A stretch of DNA of 64,000 nt from Rhea pennata (Eukaryota; Chordata; Aves; Rheiformes; Rheidae). This document shows, piece by piece, positions 1-12,900 of this stretch. The notes below the pieces were generated by a model. That model searched no databases. It was not told the origin of the DNA and was given only the letters and a program-made list of their open reading frames with translations. The stretch is taken from positions 1,612,001 through 1,676,000 of the forward strand of contig NC_084665.1 in assembly GCF_028389875.1 (NCBI RefSeq), written 5' to 3'. Positions within the stretch are counted from its first letter, which is position 1. Each line of letters starts with the position of its first letter. The position numbers and the translations under genes were made by a program.

Positions 1-2583
1 AGGCGCAGAATCAGCAGGACAGCATGTTTTGGGTGCGAGAGCTTTCCTTTCGCATTCCCTTGTGCAAGACTCATCCGCACGGTGTTTAAACTCTTCAGAC
101 TGCTAAGGGGATGAGCAGATTACTGAATTAAGGAAGACAACGCAGCCTGGAAGAGATTTTCGCTGAGTGGTTGAATCTGGAAAAGGAAAAATAGCCTTTT
201 TGAGCTTTAGCATTGTCTTTGCAACTGTAGCATGTGCTTCTGGGCGAGAAGGGCTGCACCTCCACTCAGTCATTATTTGATTCTTCAGCAAAATTATAAT
301 TTATAGTATCAATCCACTGTCATAGAAATTGTGATTTCTCCATTTTGCCATGAGGAGATCCAGAAGGTGGATCAAAATTGCTGTGTCATGTTATTTGAAC
401 ATGCTTGTGCCGTTTCAGAAATGAGAAGGAAGATAGGAGAGAATGGAAAATGTGAAATGGATTTACTTCATGTGTCTATGTGAAAGCATCTCTGGGGAGA
501 GAAGGTAAATTTGGGGTTTCTGCAGATCCTCCTGATGTTCCCTCTTCATTAAATCAGGTATTTGTGCTTGACTCAACTGAAAAATTCATTTGGCACTTTT
601 GCATTCTCTACTATCAACCACCTATTACCATGGGCCAAATGACCATTTCCCAAACAAGAAACAAAACGAAATAAAGCTACTGGCTGGGCTCTGACTGTAG
701 CAGTCAGCCTAGGCTGGCTGTTAGTTGAACTGTCGGTACTGCAAGATTTGCATAGGGAACTATTTCTTGAACAAAGAAATAGTTTAAAAGTTCATCAATA
801 GTCTTAAGTTCATTTGCCCGAAAGTGTGAAGTTCAGAGCTCATAAGACTACTGAGACTCCACTACTACAAGTGGAAAACCCACTACAAAGACCCTGTAAT
901 ATGTCTAGCAGTGCTGGAGTCAGCCTCTTTGCAATGGTGAGATACAGCAGAGCCTCAATGAATTCACCCAAAGACCCAGGGAAGATTTTATGCATGCTCT
1001 CCACTTTTCAGACCTTTGCCCAAGCATCACTCCAGCCTGAAGTGGCACGACTGCCTGAAAAGGTCCCTGCAAATCTTTTGGAAATACTCCAGAATACTTC
1101 TCATATTTGACAAATTTGATGAACAGAAAGCAGGAAGGTCAGTATCGGGATACAGAATCACCAGGGCTGAACAACAGCAGCTATAAGCCTCTTATGCAGT
1201 TGCTCTGGTTTGCGTTCTTTTATCTGTTTTTCTTAGTCTTACAATTTGTATTAGATGGGTTGATAGCTGCCATGAAAGATATCATGGAAGAAACCTATTG
1301 ATGGGCTATCTCCACACTTCTGAACTGAGGGCTTCAGGACTGGCAGAGATGAAGATAATCATTCAACTGCCACTTTTGCAGGTGATTATGAATTTGGACT
1401 TAAATGCACATAACACCACAGGTGCTGAAAATTGCCCCTGAAGAGTTTTCACTTCAGCTTGGCAGAAAACAGGGCCCTGTGCAAGAAAGCCCAAACAGCT
1501 GATAGCTCCACCCATGTAGAGGCCTATGTGCAGAAAAGCCACGTAGAGACCATGAGGGTCAATCAGCACTACTATCCCGGAAAGGAGCAGCTCCCCAAAC
1601 TCCTGGAGAAGCTGCAGTCATCTTGACTCAGCTGAAACGGGGGTCCTGGAGCACCTGATCCTTTAGAGAGTCACACTGGCTGGTTGGGACAGGCAGCTAA
1701 CTGAAGAGTGAAAACTGCTACACTTCAAATATCACTTGTAAGAACTACTGATCAAACGAAGAGGAGGAACCCAGGTCCCTGCACCTCTCCTGGACATGCT
1801 TCACAGGGAAGAAAAAAAGAGACAAGGCCTTCAGTCTTGAAATACTTTCAGTCCTTTCTCCTTTGATAACTCTTCTTACTCTTTTTTTTCCATGTTCTTA
1901 GACTTTTCTCTCTTTATTTACTGCCTGGACATCCTCAACAGCACCAAGGTTTCTAGCACTGATGTAAGCTCTCCTTCCCACTGGCCTCGTGCACGGAGAA
2001 AGAGTAGCTGAACTGACTTGGACGTTGTAACCAGCTCTGGGCTGATCACGTAACTTCTTGCATTTTCTCCCACGTTTGAAAGGTAACACTTCTCCTGGAA
2101 AATGAAGAATTTGTGGTGGTTCATACACGGTTCAGGAAAGCACTACAGGTAGTTCCACAGCAGAGCACGCCAGTCTTGATCTGTAGCCACTGCAAGACAA
2201 TTCCAGTATCACCTCTCTTTTTCCTGGGGAAAAAATAGACAGTAACTAAAGGTATTTATTGGGGAGCTCAGCAGTGGATTTATAGCTACCAGAATATTAT
2301 GGAATTTTGCAAGTCTCAGTTGCTAGTAGCTGCTTTTCCAGTTTTAGGCAATATGCTCAAACTGTTCAAGTGCAACACTTGGCACATGCTAGGCATGCTG
2401 TAATACGGCAGCACAGCTATTTATTTTCATTTTTTTTCCTAAAATTCAGTGCCATCCAGCTTCCCTAAAAAATATTTTAACATTACACAGAGCCTGGAGA
2501 AAATTTTATTCCATCTAGAACACAAAACTGACAAAATATACTGTTGATATTCTACAGATTTTCAAGGAAAATGCATAGAAAAG

Positions 2584-2606
2584 TAAAATAAAATAAAATA
2601 AAAATA
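2584..2606 (+). repeat. (TAAAA)n pentanucleotide
   Basis: Four imperfect TAAAA units. Confidence 0.85.
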
Positions 2607-3205
2607 AAGCAGAGCAAAACAAACCCAAACCCAAAGTAGACATTAGCTCAATTAGCTGTAAAAATAAGGAAGTAAGATAAGTCTGTTTAAGACATCAGTC
2701 ACTCTGAGTTTCCATTTTATCCTATCAAAAACGGATTTTAAAATTATAATATTCCTTTTCCTTTAAACAGGAAAACATAAAAGCTCAGCACTTCACCAAA
2801 AGTGTTTTAAAAATACGTAAATACACAATGAACGAGATTTAGTGTATTTCCTACAACAAATGTGTGCGTACAAAATTCTAGAAACAAAAGGAAAGCACGT
2901 GTCACCTTTTCAACAAAAAGCCTGCAAAATTTCAGCTTTATGTAAATAAGCAGGCGAGGGGTCCAACGCTTTAAAACCGGGGAATGCTGAAAATGTCCAC
3001 AGTTCCTCAACTCAAGTGTTGCTCCTGGGCAATGCTATAATAGTCATTGAAGAAGCCATTTATCAACAGATACCACATGTCAGAGTTTTCCAGCACAGTT
3101 TTCCTGCTGCTCCGCTGAAAAAAGATGCTTAAAAAAAAAAAGGCAAAAGAAATAATCCGAGATACTTTTGCCTCCCTTTTCATCCCACAATAGCAACTAG
3201 CAACT

Positions 3206-3233
3206 AAAAAAAAAAAAAAAAAAAAAAAAAAAA
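3206..3233 (+). repeat. Poly-A tract, 28 A
   Basis: A pure A run. No LINE or processed-pseudogene body was recognised upstream of it. Confidence 0.95.
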
Positions 3234-6200
3234 GTGAAGATTTACATTCTATCCTTTCTGATACCGTTAGGCATTATGCTTTATTTTCCAAATCATTAGC
3301 ATGCACAAGAATGACCTCATGGTGAACAGATGCACTTGGATATGGCAGTGATTAGATCAGTCCTCTCAGCAGTCAAGTGTGCCCATTGCAATTAACCCTT
3401 TGAAGCACTGACTGCAGACCTGCAACACTGAAAACCAGGTTTGCGGGTCCTCTCCGAAGTAGAAAGCTACCCATGCAAGTACTAAATGGTCACATATAAA
3501 GCTTCCCGCTGGCAGAATAGTGATTTTTTCCCTTCTAGAACATCCTCGTATTTCTGTCTTCTGTGAGCTAAGCCCATCCTGGCTTCTGATCTTAAACCAC
3601 AAACACAATACTCTGTAGTCAACAGAGGCAATTAAAGTTGGATTGTTTTGGTGTTTGTTTGTACATGTTTAACAGGGACGATTTTTAAAAGGAATATAAC
3701 ACCTCATTATCTTCTGAAGTTTGTGCACAGTTTAAGTATTTTGTTGAACAACTGCTCTGATATTTTTGGCTGAGGGAGCAAGAGCAGGAGAACAGAGCAG
3801 CTAAAAACCCCATCCTTAAAATGAGGGAAATCTGCAGAGGGAAAGGATAAGAATAATTCAATAGTGCTGGATTACTGAGGATTTCCTGGGTTGACTCTCA
3901 TTCCCAGCCTAATTAAAATACAGCATGTAATGTACCAGTTAACAACAAAGGACGTATTCTCAGCTTTTGTTCCTAATCTGCACATCCCCTAAATCAGTGC
4001 GGGGATGTTCATTCTGCCTGCTAGCCTGCATTTGCAATGCTTAAGATATACAGGGATATCGATGATGAATAAAGGGAATTTAAGGCTCTGCTTGTGAAAA
4101 CAGCAATAGAGGTCAATTGGACTGTTCTCATGCATAAAATTGAGCACCTGCAAGACTAGTTGTGATACGGGAGACTGAGCCAGCGCGCACTTTAAAAAAC
4201 CCTTCTCACATTTGAACCTAGGGGAACCATCCCTAGAGGCAGCAGCTAAAAAAATAAAAGCACATTTAATTTAAATAAATAGATCATTGTTAATAACACA
4301 CCAAGAATGCATGTCATCGGCAGCTATATATTCAGTTCATATAATGGTCTTGACCAGCTTCTCATACTGCAAGAACTACTAAAAACAAACTTAATTTTAA
4401 TAAAAAAACTACTAATTCTTTGACCCCTTCTATTCGCGCACGTATATGCAGCGATGCCAGGGTTATAGTCAGGTAGTATTAAGATCCTGGAAGAATTAAT
4501 CTTAAGTTTGCCCCGTGAGGTTAAGCTACATGGGCTTTGTACTTCCAGTTGGCTTGTTACTTGGGAAGGGAAAATCACCGATCGTTGTCAGCTCCATGTA
4601 TTTCCCCACGTTTCGGAATGGAAATTCCCCTTTTACCCGCAGACAAGCGTAAGGGCCGTTCCCCAAGCGGCAGCCGGCCACTTCTGCACCCCCAGTGCGG
4701 TGAATCTGAACATGGGAGAACTGCAGCCGCTTGAGAGCTGTGGGGAAACGGGCCATTTACTGAAAAATATAGTGCTGTTACAATTCATAAACTGAAACCA
4801 CAGCTGGTTGCGCTCAAGTTTATCATGGAACAAATGATTTCAAAACAGTTTTCGATGCCTTTCTCATCACTAGCGGAAACACACAGATCCATGCAAATTT
4901 ATTCAAGCGAATTTCATATGTGCCGGTTCTTTATTTTAAAGAAAAAATATTACAGCTTAAGGAAAGATCAAAACATGCCATATCTTCAACTAGATACAAG
5001 AGTCAACGCTGTATATTTAGTTCCTAAGGGAAGATGAACTATGAAGCTTGAAGCGTTTCCTGGGCGTTAGCAGGGTACCTCTCGCTGATGCTCGCTGGGG
5101 CAGGACCGGGCAAGCGGGATGAGCTCCCACCTTGCCACGCTCCACTTCTGCGGCAACCTAAAAATAAGCCATAGAGGTGGAAATACTCCATGGCGCTCCA
5201 AACGCCGCGACCTTGGAGGCAGAGCCCCACGGCACCTCTCCGCCGACTTTCCTGCAGGGCTTCGGCGCGCCAAAGCCCCACCAGGAGCTCTGCTGGCAGG
5301 TTCAGGAGTTGGCTGAATGCTTGGCTGAACTACTTGGCTACTGTAAAACGGCGGGACTTGCATTCAGCCTCCTTGCTGCTTTTAAGTACGCCGTTAAGCG
5401 AGCGTCTGGTGAAAAAGTACATCCCAAAGGCGTCTGCTGATAGAGCTGGTAGTTGTATTCAGCCAAACGTTCAAGTAGATTTGTAGATAAATGCGGGGAA
5501 ACTGTCTTTTAAACAGAGGGACTTTCCTGAGACACGAGTTCACAGCTTTGCCAAGACTTGTCTTGCCACATCCAGAAAACTGTATTTCAAAGCACCGAAG
5601 ATGTTACTCTTGCCTTGCTCACAGCCGGTGATCTTCTAAAGTCCAGAAGTGAAATACTTAGCTTGCTACGTTAAGCTTTCAACATATTCCAGTGATCATA
5701 AATTGCTTTCACAAAAGTCCCCACTTCGTTCAGCCTTCCACAGGTTACAGCTTTAGTTAGTCCACACAGGCATAAAACTGGCAGGAAAGGGGCAGTCAGA
5801 CGTGTGACTGGGATGCCTCTAAATTCAAGGCTACAGTTGAGCTTTTTGTCTTTGCCTGCGATTACTCAAAAAGGAATTAAGAAGTGAGAACTTGGGGACA
5901 ACACTTACAATACGATTTTGACTCAAAAAAAATCACAATCGGCCTCTAGTTTTGTTAAGTGCACGAGCTTAAATTCTGACCTCGGAGGTCTGGAAGTCCG
6001 AAAAATCAGGATCTGGTTGGGACAAGTCTTACTCTGAGAAAAAATAAAACCGTGAAATCATAAAATTGCATTCAAGTACTTCTTACTTAACAATGCTCTG
6101 AATAACTTAGGCAGATATTAGTGAGCTTTTAAAATATATTTTTTGCATACAAAATACACTGCAGAATTTGGAAAGCATGACCAATATTTAGAAAGTTTGA

Positions 6201-6446
6201 CTACTGCACTGCCAAATGAATCTGTCCTCTCTGCTTATACTGCATCTGATTAGGATAAGATGGTTAAGTGCTGTAATAAGAACGTGTGAACAATGAATGA
6301 AAGAAGTTACGCAGCGAATAAAATGTTTGGACTGTACCAATGTATCTATATTTTTATTTGCTGATAAGCAAACAGATAAATGATTCAAAGCGCTAACAAC
6401 AGGGCAGGCAAGCTCCATTTCTATTGAGATTGATCCCTTTTCTCCG

Positions 6447-6459
6447 CCCCCCCCCCCCC
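6447..6459 (+). repeat. Poly-C tract, 13 C
   Basis: Pure C run. Length may be uncertain because such runs are error-prone in sequencing. Confidence 0.9.
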
Positions 6460-6599
6460 GTCTCCGACTTTTGGCAGGGCATATAAAAGAATTTAATTCG
6501 CAGCTGCTCTACTTTTTAATGTAGAAAACATTAATCAAAGCTCTAAGTTATAAGCTGCGCTAACGTCGTTTAGTATTCCAGCTCGGCAGAGATCAATAG

Positions 6600-6890
6600 G
6601 GGCCATCGCAGCGCTCCTTGACGCCTCTCCGGGAAGCGGAGGCGCGATTATGTAAATGCAGCGGCTCCCCTTCCCCGCCGCCAGCTTGCTTATCTCCAAA
6701 GCCTTCTGCCTGCTGCTGCCGGCGCCCGGCCCCGCACCTACCTCTTATCTCCCGACAAAGCCCCGCGCGCGCCGGGAGCCCAGCCAGACGCGTTAAAACA
6801 ACGGCGCGCGGCTGGTTTTGTCCGCGAGCCGGTTTTGCTTTTGGTACGCCTAGTTCCTTCCTCCGTTTTCTCGGCCGTTTAGACGGGAGG
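6600..6890. promoter_or_regulatory. CpG-rich patch downstream of the last identified exon
   Basis: About 290 bp of GC- and CpG-rich sequence (GCCCCGCGCGCGCCGGGAG near 6760) within AT-rich DNA. No gene was recognised. It is preceded by 13 C at 6447-6459. It could be regulatory DNA near the 3' end of RALGAPA2 or belong to a neighbouring gene outside the window. Confidence 0.4.
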
Positions 6891-7935
6891 TAGGGGCTAC
6901 CAGGTCAGGCTCAAGAGAAACGGAGCAGGTGGCCTGCAGCGGTTATATGGGTTGGGAATGATCTATTAAATGATCCAAAAGAGTGTCGGGAAATAATCAG
7001 AAAGGGTCGGTTTCACCTGATGAGTGTGAAAAGGGGATTAGGGAGTCTTTACTAAAGAATCGCCTATACAGTGACCATCCACTTCTCTGGAAGATGGAAA
7101 TACCACAGCTCGAGGGTACTAGAAAGCTGTATTTCAGGGACTTCCTTTCAGGAGCTACTTATTTAAACAGCCAAGTAGTAGTTCATATCTTGCTGGCAAC
7201 TTAAAAATGTGTATGGAATAAATTCACAGAATTTTGCACTTGATTTGCATCTTCCAGCAGGGCTGACAGATGACCACTAGCATAAATGGGGGCATATATA
7301 TGTCTGTGTATGCTTAATTACAGACATGCACGTGACCACACATATACACATATTTTTATTTTTTTTTTCAAAAAAGTAACAGAAAAGCCAGGTTCGAAGC
7401 GCAGCATCGGGAGGAAGCCTGCGCCTTGCCCACACATAAAGCGAATGCTGGCGTACCACGCTGCTGCTGCGGTTTTCTAACCAAACACTACTCTTACATT
7501 TCTTTTGCATTAATCCCTGACCCCAGCATCTCAGCAGCATAATCCCCATTTAGCATTAGCCGCAACGGCCTCTACAGCGACGAACCCGTTCTCGGTAAGT
7601 GAGCACCGATGCAGGCAGGGCTTTTGAACACCGTATTCTCAGCTCAGCAAGCAACCCGTGCTCCTGAATGAACCCAGGCACGTTACTGCGAGAAAGTTCA
7701 TTAACCTTGCGCGCTTCGGGGGTTAACAGGATGGCTGAAGAAAGGAATCGAGTGAATGGCTCTGATGCAAAACAAATTAAAATGAATGTCATCGTTCCTT
7801 TTGATATTCATTAGTTGATTCAGGGAACGAATGGTCGTCTTAAATTTGCAAGCATTTATCTCCAAAAAACAGGTGTACATCTGCTGCTCAAGGGCTTCTC
7901 AGCACTCAAGAGAAGAAAACCGTGCAGAGACTTAC

Positions 7936-8057
7936 CGGTTCCACCGAGGGAGTAGCTAGGAGAGGGAGAAAAGACCTGAGCTGCAAAATCTTCAAAAGTC
8001 ATCACTTCTTTATGGTTCTGGATTATTGCCTCGAGATACAGAGCTCTTTCCTCGTAA
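7936..8057 (-). CDS. RALGAPA2: RALGAPA2 penultimate coding exon
   Basis: A 122-nt exon far downstream of the others. The acceptor has a good pyrimidine tract and CTGCTGCAG, with a branch-like CTTAAC. One base completes Phe, then 40 codons read [29 protein letters not shown] and S-Y-S-L-G-G-T. One base (G) remains before the strong donor GTAAGT. The family ends G-T-D-stop in my recollection, so the terminal exon should begin with two bases that complete the Asp codon, followed by a stop. The longer open frames on the opposite strand at this place are shadows of this exon and of GC-rich intron. Confidence 0.95.
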
Positions 8058-8913
8058 CTGCAGCAGGCAGGTTAAGGAAATGCACGCCCAGGCCGCCCCG
8101 GGACCACGCGGGGCAGAGCTGCGCCACGCGCCCCCGGCATCTCCCACCGCGTCGGTACGGAGAGGGACCGACTCAGGAGGTGCAAGGGACCGACCGAGCT
8201 ACCAGCGGGGCAGACACCAAGCCCTGCGCCGCGGGCTCCTTTGAACCCCACCTCCGGCAGCAGAGTGCCAGCGCTTTGGAAGGAGCGTTGTCCGCACCGT
8301 TTGTGTTACTACATCCTTTGCCTACTGGAAAACCAATGAGGCTGGAGGCACAAACTATAGGGGAAAAAAGCATATTGAATCAATTACTGTGCTGCAAAAA
8401 GAAACATACAGTACCAAACGGTTCCTGGAAGTGTGAGGTTTGCGTTTAAGGCAGGCGCTAGAAGGTGCCGTCTTACGACTCCTAAATGAACACGATACAA
8501 ATTTGGGGAAAGCTCGCGCGCGGCGCTCTCTGCGTAGTGCGGACAACACAGCAACGGCAAGCCAAGGCTATATTGCCTTTTAATTAAAACTCGGCAACCT
8601 GGAACACACAGCGCTCAAATGCGTAATCAAAAACCAGTCACCAATAAAACTTACAAGCGTAACAAGCTGAAGCAACTTTCCAGCTGTCTTAATAGGACCC
8701 CTGCTTGCGGCAGCTTTTCAGAGCAGAGAAAGCAAAGCTTTGCCTTTTGTGCGCGGCTTCTGTTTTCTCAGAAGGTGAATCACAGCCCCCCAGTAACAGG
8801 GTAACGCCGGGAACGAACCTCCCCGAGACCACGTAGCCGCATGTATGACTCTACGAATTAACGCTCACATGAGCCCCTATGACATCTCATTTTTCCCTTT
8901 CCTCATTTAAAGC

Positions 8914-8939
8914 AAAAAAAAAAAAAAAAAAAAAAAAAA
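8914..8939 (+). repeat. Poly-A tract, 26 A
   Basis: A pure A run followed by A-rich sequence. No retrocopy was recognised before it. Confidence 0.95.
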
Positions 8940-9559
8940 CAACCAAACAAAAAAAAGCTGCATTTTGGTTTTGCTCTGTGCCAGTGTGTTCTCGTGCCGC
9001 AAGACTTAAAACACAAGAGGGAAAAACGCCCCTTTCCGTTGAGAAAGCCGGAGCAGCCGAATAGGACTGACGAAAGCACGGAGCAGGTGAGGCTGTACAG
9101 AACTGCAAAGCATTCCTAATTAGCATTGCAATTTGTGACTGCCATTACATCCCCAAGGATGCTTTAAAAGAGGGATTTTAAATTTATTTTTTAAATAGGA
9201 GTAAAACAATACTTAAAAACGCAAACACAGTGTTTCTAGCATTCTGCTGGCACAAGGGTATAAGCAGAGCATTTTGGCCTTAACAGTGCACAAGCTGCAA
9301 GACAGTGTGTTAAAAACAAACAAACAACAACACAGGGTTTTAATGGTTTTCGTGCTGAGAGGGGCAGACAGATACGTGATAAAACTTTCTTACAAACTTC
9401 CTGCAGAAAACTCATGGAGGAAAATCAATACAGAGCACTGCAGAGTTTGCACCTGCTGGCAGTGCTATTTGCTTCCTTTTCCTTTTTTTCTAATTTTAAT
9501 CTTTTTTTTAATTTATTTTTTTGATTTTTTTAATCTTTTTTTTTTTTAAAAAAAAAATT

Positions 9560-9965
9560 TATTTTTATGCCCCTTGCCACCACCGCTGGCCGCCCCCGTG
9601 ACCGGGCAGCAGGAGCACGGCGTGCAGGCCCAACAGCCGCTGCGGGGCAGAGAGCCCCTGCCCAGCTCGGCGCACGCCGTCGGCAAGTCAGGCGCGACGG
9701 GTCCCACCGAGCCGCACTCGCGAGGCAGCGTGAAATCACCGCGGGGTCTGCAACCAGCCTCACCGCCAGCTTTGCATCCACCTGGACAAATCTGAGCGTA
9801 ACCGGCTTGAAATACCGAGCCCTGGGAAGCAGGGCCGGGAGAAAGCTCGCAGCGCCCGGCTCGCTCGGCTCGAGAGGAGCGTGCAAAATCATTCCCCCCC
9901 CCCGCCGAAGGCCGGGCCGTGAGCTCGAACCCCACGCTGGCAGAGGGGTTGGACAGCTGGCTCCC
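9560..9965. promoter_or_regulatory. CpG island, intronic, no assigned gene
   Basis: A 0.4-kb GC- and CpG-rich stretch that starts abruptly after about 90 bases of almost pure A/T. It lies 1.5 kb upstream, in gene sense, of the penultimate RALGAPA2 exon. The open frames are low-complexity and carry no recognised motif. Confidence 0.5.
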
Positions 9966-12900
9966 CTGATTAACTAAGCCCCCCTCTAGCCGAAGGTTTC
10001 GGGCGTCCCTTGAGATCTTCAGATAAATGGGGTTACGCTGGACGTTCAAAGGAGCGGATCAAAAGCAGCTTCTTTTAATATGCATGGCACTTCGACTCCC
10101 CTCTGAAATGACGGTATTATTTTACGTTTTCTTTCTAGCCAGACAAAATTCTAGAACAAAATGTTTTGGGGAGGCACCAACGGTTTTATTTACTTCCTAT
10201 TCTAAGTGAAGTCAAGAGCCATGAATATGTGACATGAGGAATTTAACTCAAAATTCGAACGTGATAATCAAATCTCAGTATTTGAATATTATGACTTTGT
10301 GCAGCTATTTTATCACTTTATCAGTTCTGCTGATAGTTCAACCACACAACGTAAACTGCAGGGGGAGAAACACAAAAATGCCGAAATCAGCTATCTGGAA
10401 CAAATCACTGTGTCTTACTGCAATTTGTAGGATGATCTGTGAGGTACTGTTATAAAACACATCATAAACATTCTTCCAGACCGAGAAACTAAAATAAGAC
10501 AGAAGGTAGAATTAAAAAAAAAGATCCCACAGACACCCACGCAGCAGCAGGCGCACAGCTCTGACCCGGGTGCTCAGCTGGCACAAATCGGCCCAGCTCT
10601 GTCGGCAGAGTTTCCTTTTTACCGAGACCGCTTTGGTTTAGTGGTGGGGCAGTGCTGGGTTGAGCGGAGCAGAAGGGAAGAAAGCAGTTATTTGGTTATC
10701 TATCTAGAGGGGTCTCTGCTATTTTTTCTAGATTCATATCCCAAGAGAAAAGGGAATATTGTTAAGAGACTGCTACAATTAACAAAGTAAAACCAATTTT
10801 TGAAAATACAGAACAATCACCTAGCTGTATACTTAGACACTTCAAGTTAGTATTCAGCAGAACTAGATGGCAGATTATTAAAGAATAGCTCAAAAGCAGA
10901 TATGGCACCAGAAGGAAAGCTCAAACACAATGAGACTATATATATAAAAAAAAAGGGAACATATGGAACATATCCCATATGGAGAAACAACTTGAAAGCA
11001 GCAGATATTCCTAAGCATTTTACAACTGGTAAATGAGAACTGATTTACCATTGACAGACATCTGACTATGGAAATGAAGAACATGGAACTGCTGGATTCT
11101 GCTTTAGAGGATTCCAAACAAAAGTCTCAGCAACTGCCAAGCGTGCACAAATTTTAGGAGACTTCCATACACATCTTACATATTAAATGTACGGGAAGAT
11201 CATGACTTACAAGCACTGACTCCACATTTAACCTCTACAGAGCCAGCTGCCAACATACAGTTTACACCGTAAATACTTAGAACAGCACGTGAAAGTCTTT
11301 GTCTGGGTTCTGCAGTTGAATTGAGCCAACCTAGGTCCCACTGTCCATGGTTTCCCTCTCTGTACATACATTAAATGACTACTTATTTAGAAAAGGGGGG
11401 ACTATAGAAAACAATTTTCCAAACTGAACCTGAAAATTCTTACTTTTTAACTCTGTGATGACCGCAAGCAAAAATATGAGATACCCAACCCTGCTGATTG
11501 TGACAGTCAGCAATTCCTGCTCTGTACCATTTTTAGAAAATAAAAACATTTCAGCAACACGGATACACTCTCACCAGTATACGGCCCCAGCTATGCATTT
11601 TGTTGACGGTAGCGTTCTTTTCATGAGAGCGAAAGACAAAATTATTTGTAGGTTTGTGAACAGGGAAACAGAGGATTGACTGGCTGCTCTCCACGGTTCG
11701 TTATTCGTAGCGTGCCAATGCCAGGGGGCTGCAGGCTGGGCCTGGCACCCAACTGCTAGGGTCCACAAAGAACTTGCACTAAAATCGCTGTTCTGCTGGC
11801 GCCAGGGCGATTGCCAAGTAAGTTAATGCGCACTATTGGCATGAACCTACTGCAATTCCCATCTGCGATGCGAATGCCACCCTGAGAAGGGGTTTCAGGG
11901 CATCTGGCCAGCGGAGAAGCTGAGAGCACAGAGGTAGACAGTTCCTTCCAACCCATCAGACAACAAGGCTGTCTACGTGTCTAACAGCCAACTCCTAATT
12001 CCATCAACTAGGGCTACTTGAAGGAACGACAAATTCTTTAAACTTACTGTCAAATGCAAGAGAGCGCATTTCACAAATCTGCACTTGGGTTTCCAGTTTC
12101 ACAGGTGCTTATACAGGCAATTGCACAGTTATTTTGTAGATAAGGTAAGGAAAACCTATTTTGTAAATAGCTCTTTTTCTTAGGCCAGCTTAACAGATTC
12201 TAAGGCAGAGAAAATACAAAGTTGTGGCGAAATTTTATTTACTGATTGCCCTTCCAAGAGTTCAGTGCCAAAGAACTCCTAGTAGGCAATTGCTGGCACC
12301 GGTTTGCGTTAATAATGATATTTTTAACAACATTTAGCCTCCAAGTTGAATAAGACTGCCTACAACATATCTTCTGATGTATCAGTCTACGATGAAATGG
12401 CAAAAATAAGATAAATAGTAGTTCTCTAAGTAGTGAAATGTCAACACTTGGCTAAACAGTGCTTGCTGAATTTCTGCCATCCTGTTCCATACTCATAATC
12501 AGGCAGTTTCAGAGCATTAGGATCCTGATCCCAGTTTTAAAGATCATCAACTGCGAAACTCCAATTAATTCAAATAGGTAAGAATTAAGCTATACAAAGC
12601 TTCCTCTGCTTCTGTCTATGCCAGAGTCCAGCAGCAGTTCCCTTGTTTAATTACAAGGAGGGGAATCACTGTTCTCAAAATACCTAGCAGATCAGACTCC
12701 ATCCCAACGCAGTCATGCAGATGTGTAGTTCAAATAATCTTATAATCTTTTACTTGCATACTCTAAATTGAAACCATCCTATTTAATGCACACAAAAAAG
12801 TAGCCTTTTTTCTTCCCTCAGCAAAAAATAAAGGGGAACTAGAGAAGCAAAGTTTTGCAGTCAAATTCAGATTGTTAAGACAGCGAGCACATGCACCAAG

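Larger units (their letters stand above)
1..7935. other. Region downstream of last identified RALGAPA2 exon
   Basis: No gene could be assigned. The terminal RALGAPA2 exon and 3' UTR are expected here or further left. The minus strand was searched for AG followed by a two-base remainder giving Asp and then a stop. Candidates were found near 1236, 1836, 3977 and 4493, all with poor pyrimidine tracts, so none is annotated. The stretch 814-1640 has several short plus-strand open frames in different registers that I do not recognise. GC and CpG rise at about 5.04-5.45 kb and 6.6-6.9 kb. Simple repeats are listed separately. The rest is AT-rich and shows nothing recognisable. Confidence 0.6.

Noticed and set aside
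1836..4493. Minus-strand candidates for the terminal exon at about 1836, 3977 and 4493 (also 1236)
   Set aside because: Each gives Asp plus stop after an AG, but such short patterns are expected by chance and all have weak or purine-rich tracts before the AG.
7922..8449. 175-codon plus-strand open frame
   Set aside because: Its first part is the antisense of the RALGAPA2 exon 7936-8057 and the rest is GC-rich intron.
1..10000. INSM1, a neighbour of RALGAPA2 in mammals
   Set aside because: No C2H2 zinc-finger frame or long intronless GC-rich coding region is present on either strand of the window.
9530..10049. Open frames of 167, 136 and 120 codons
   Set aside because: They are artefacts of the CpG island, running into the A/T tract (Lys/Phe runs) and lacking any motif.
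11740..11960. GC-richer stretch with CCTTCCAACCCATC, considered as CR1
   Set aside because: Only the short CCTTCCAACC word matches; the flanking CR1 blocks are missing.
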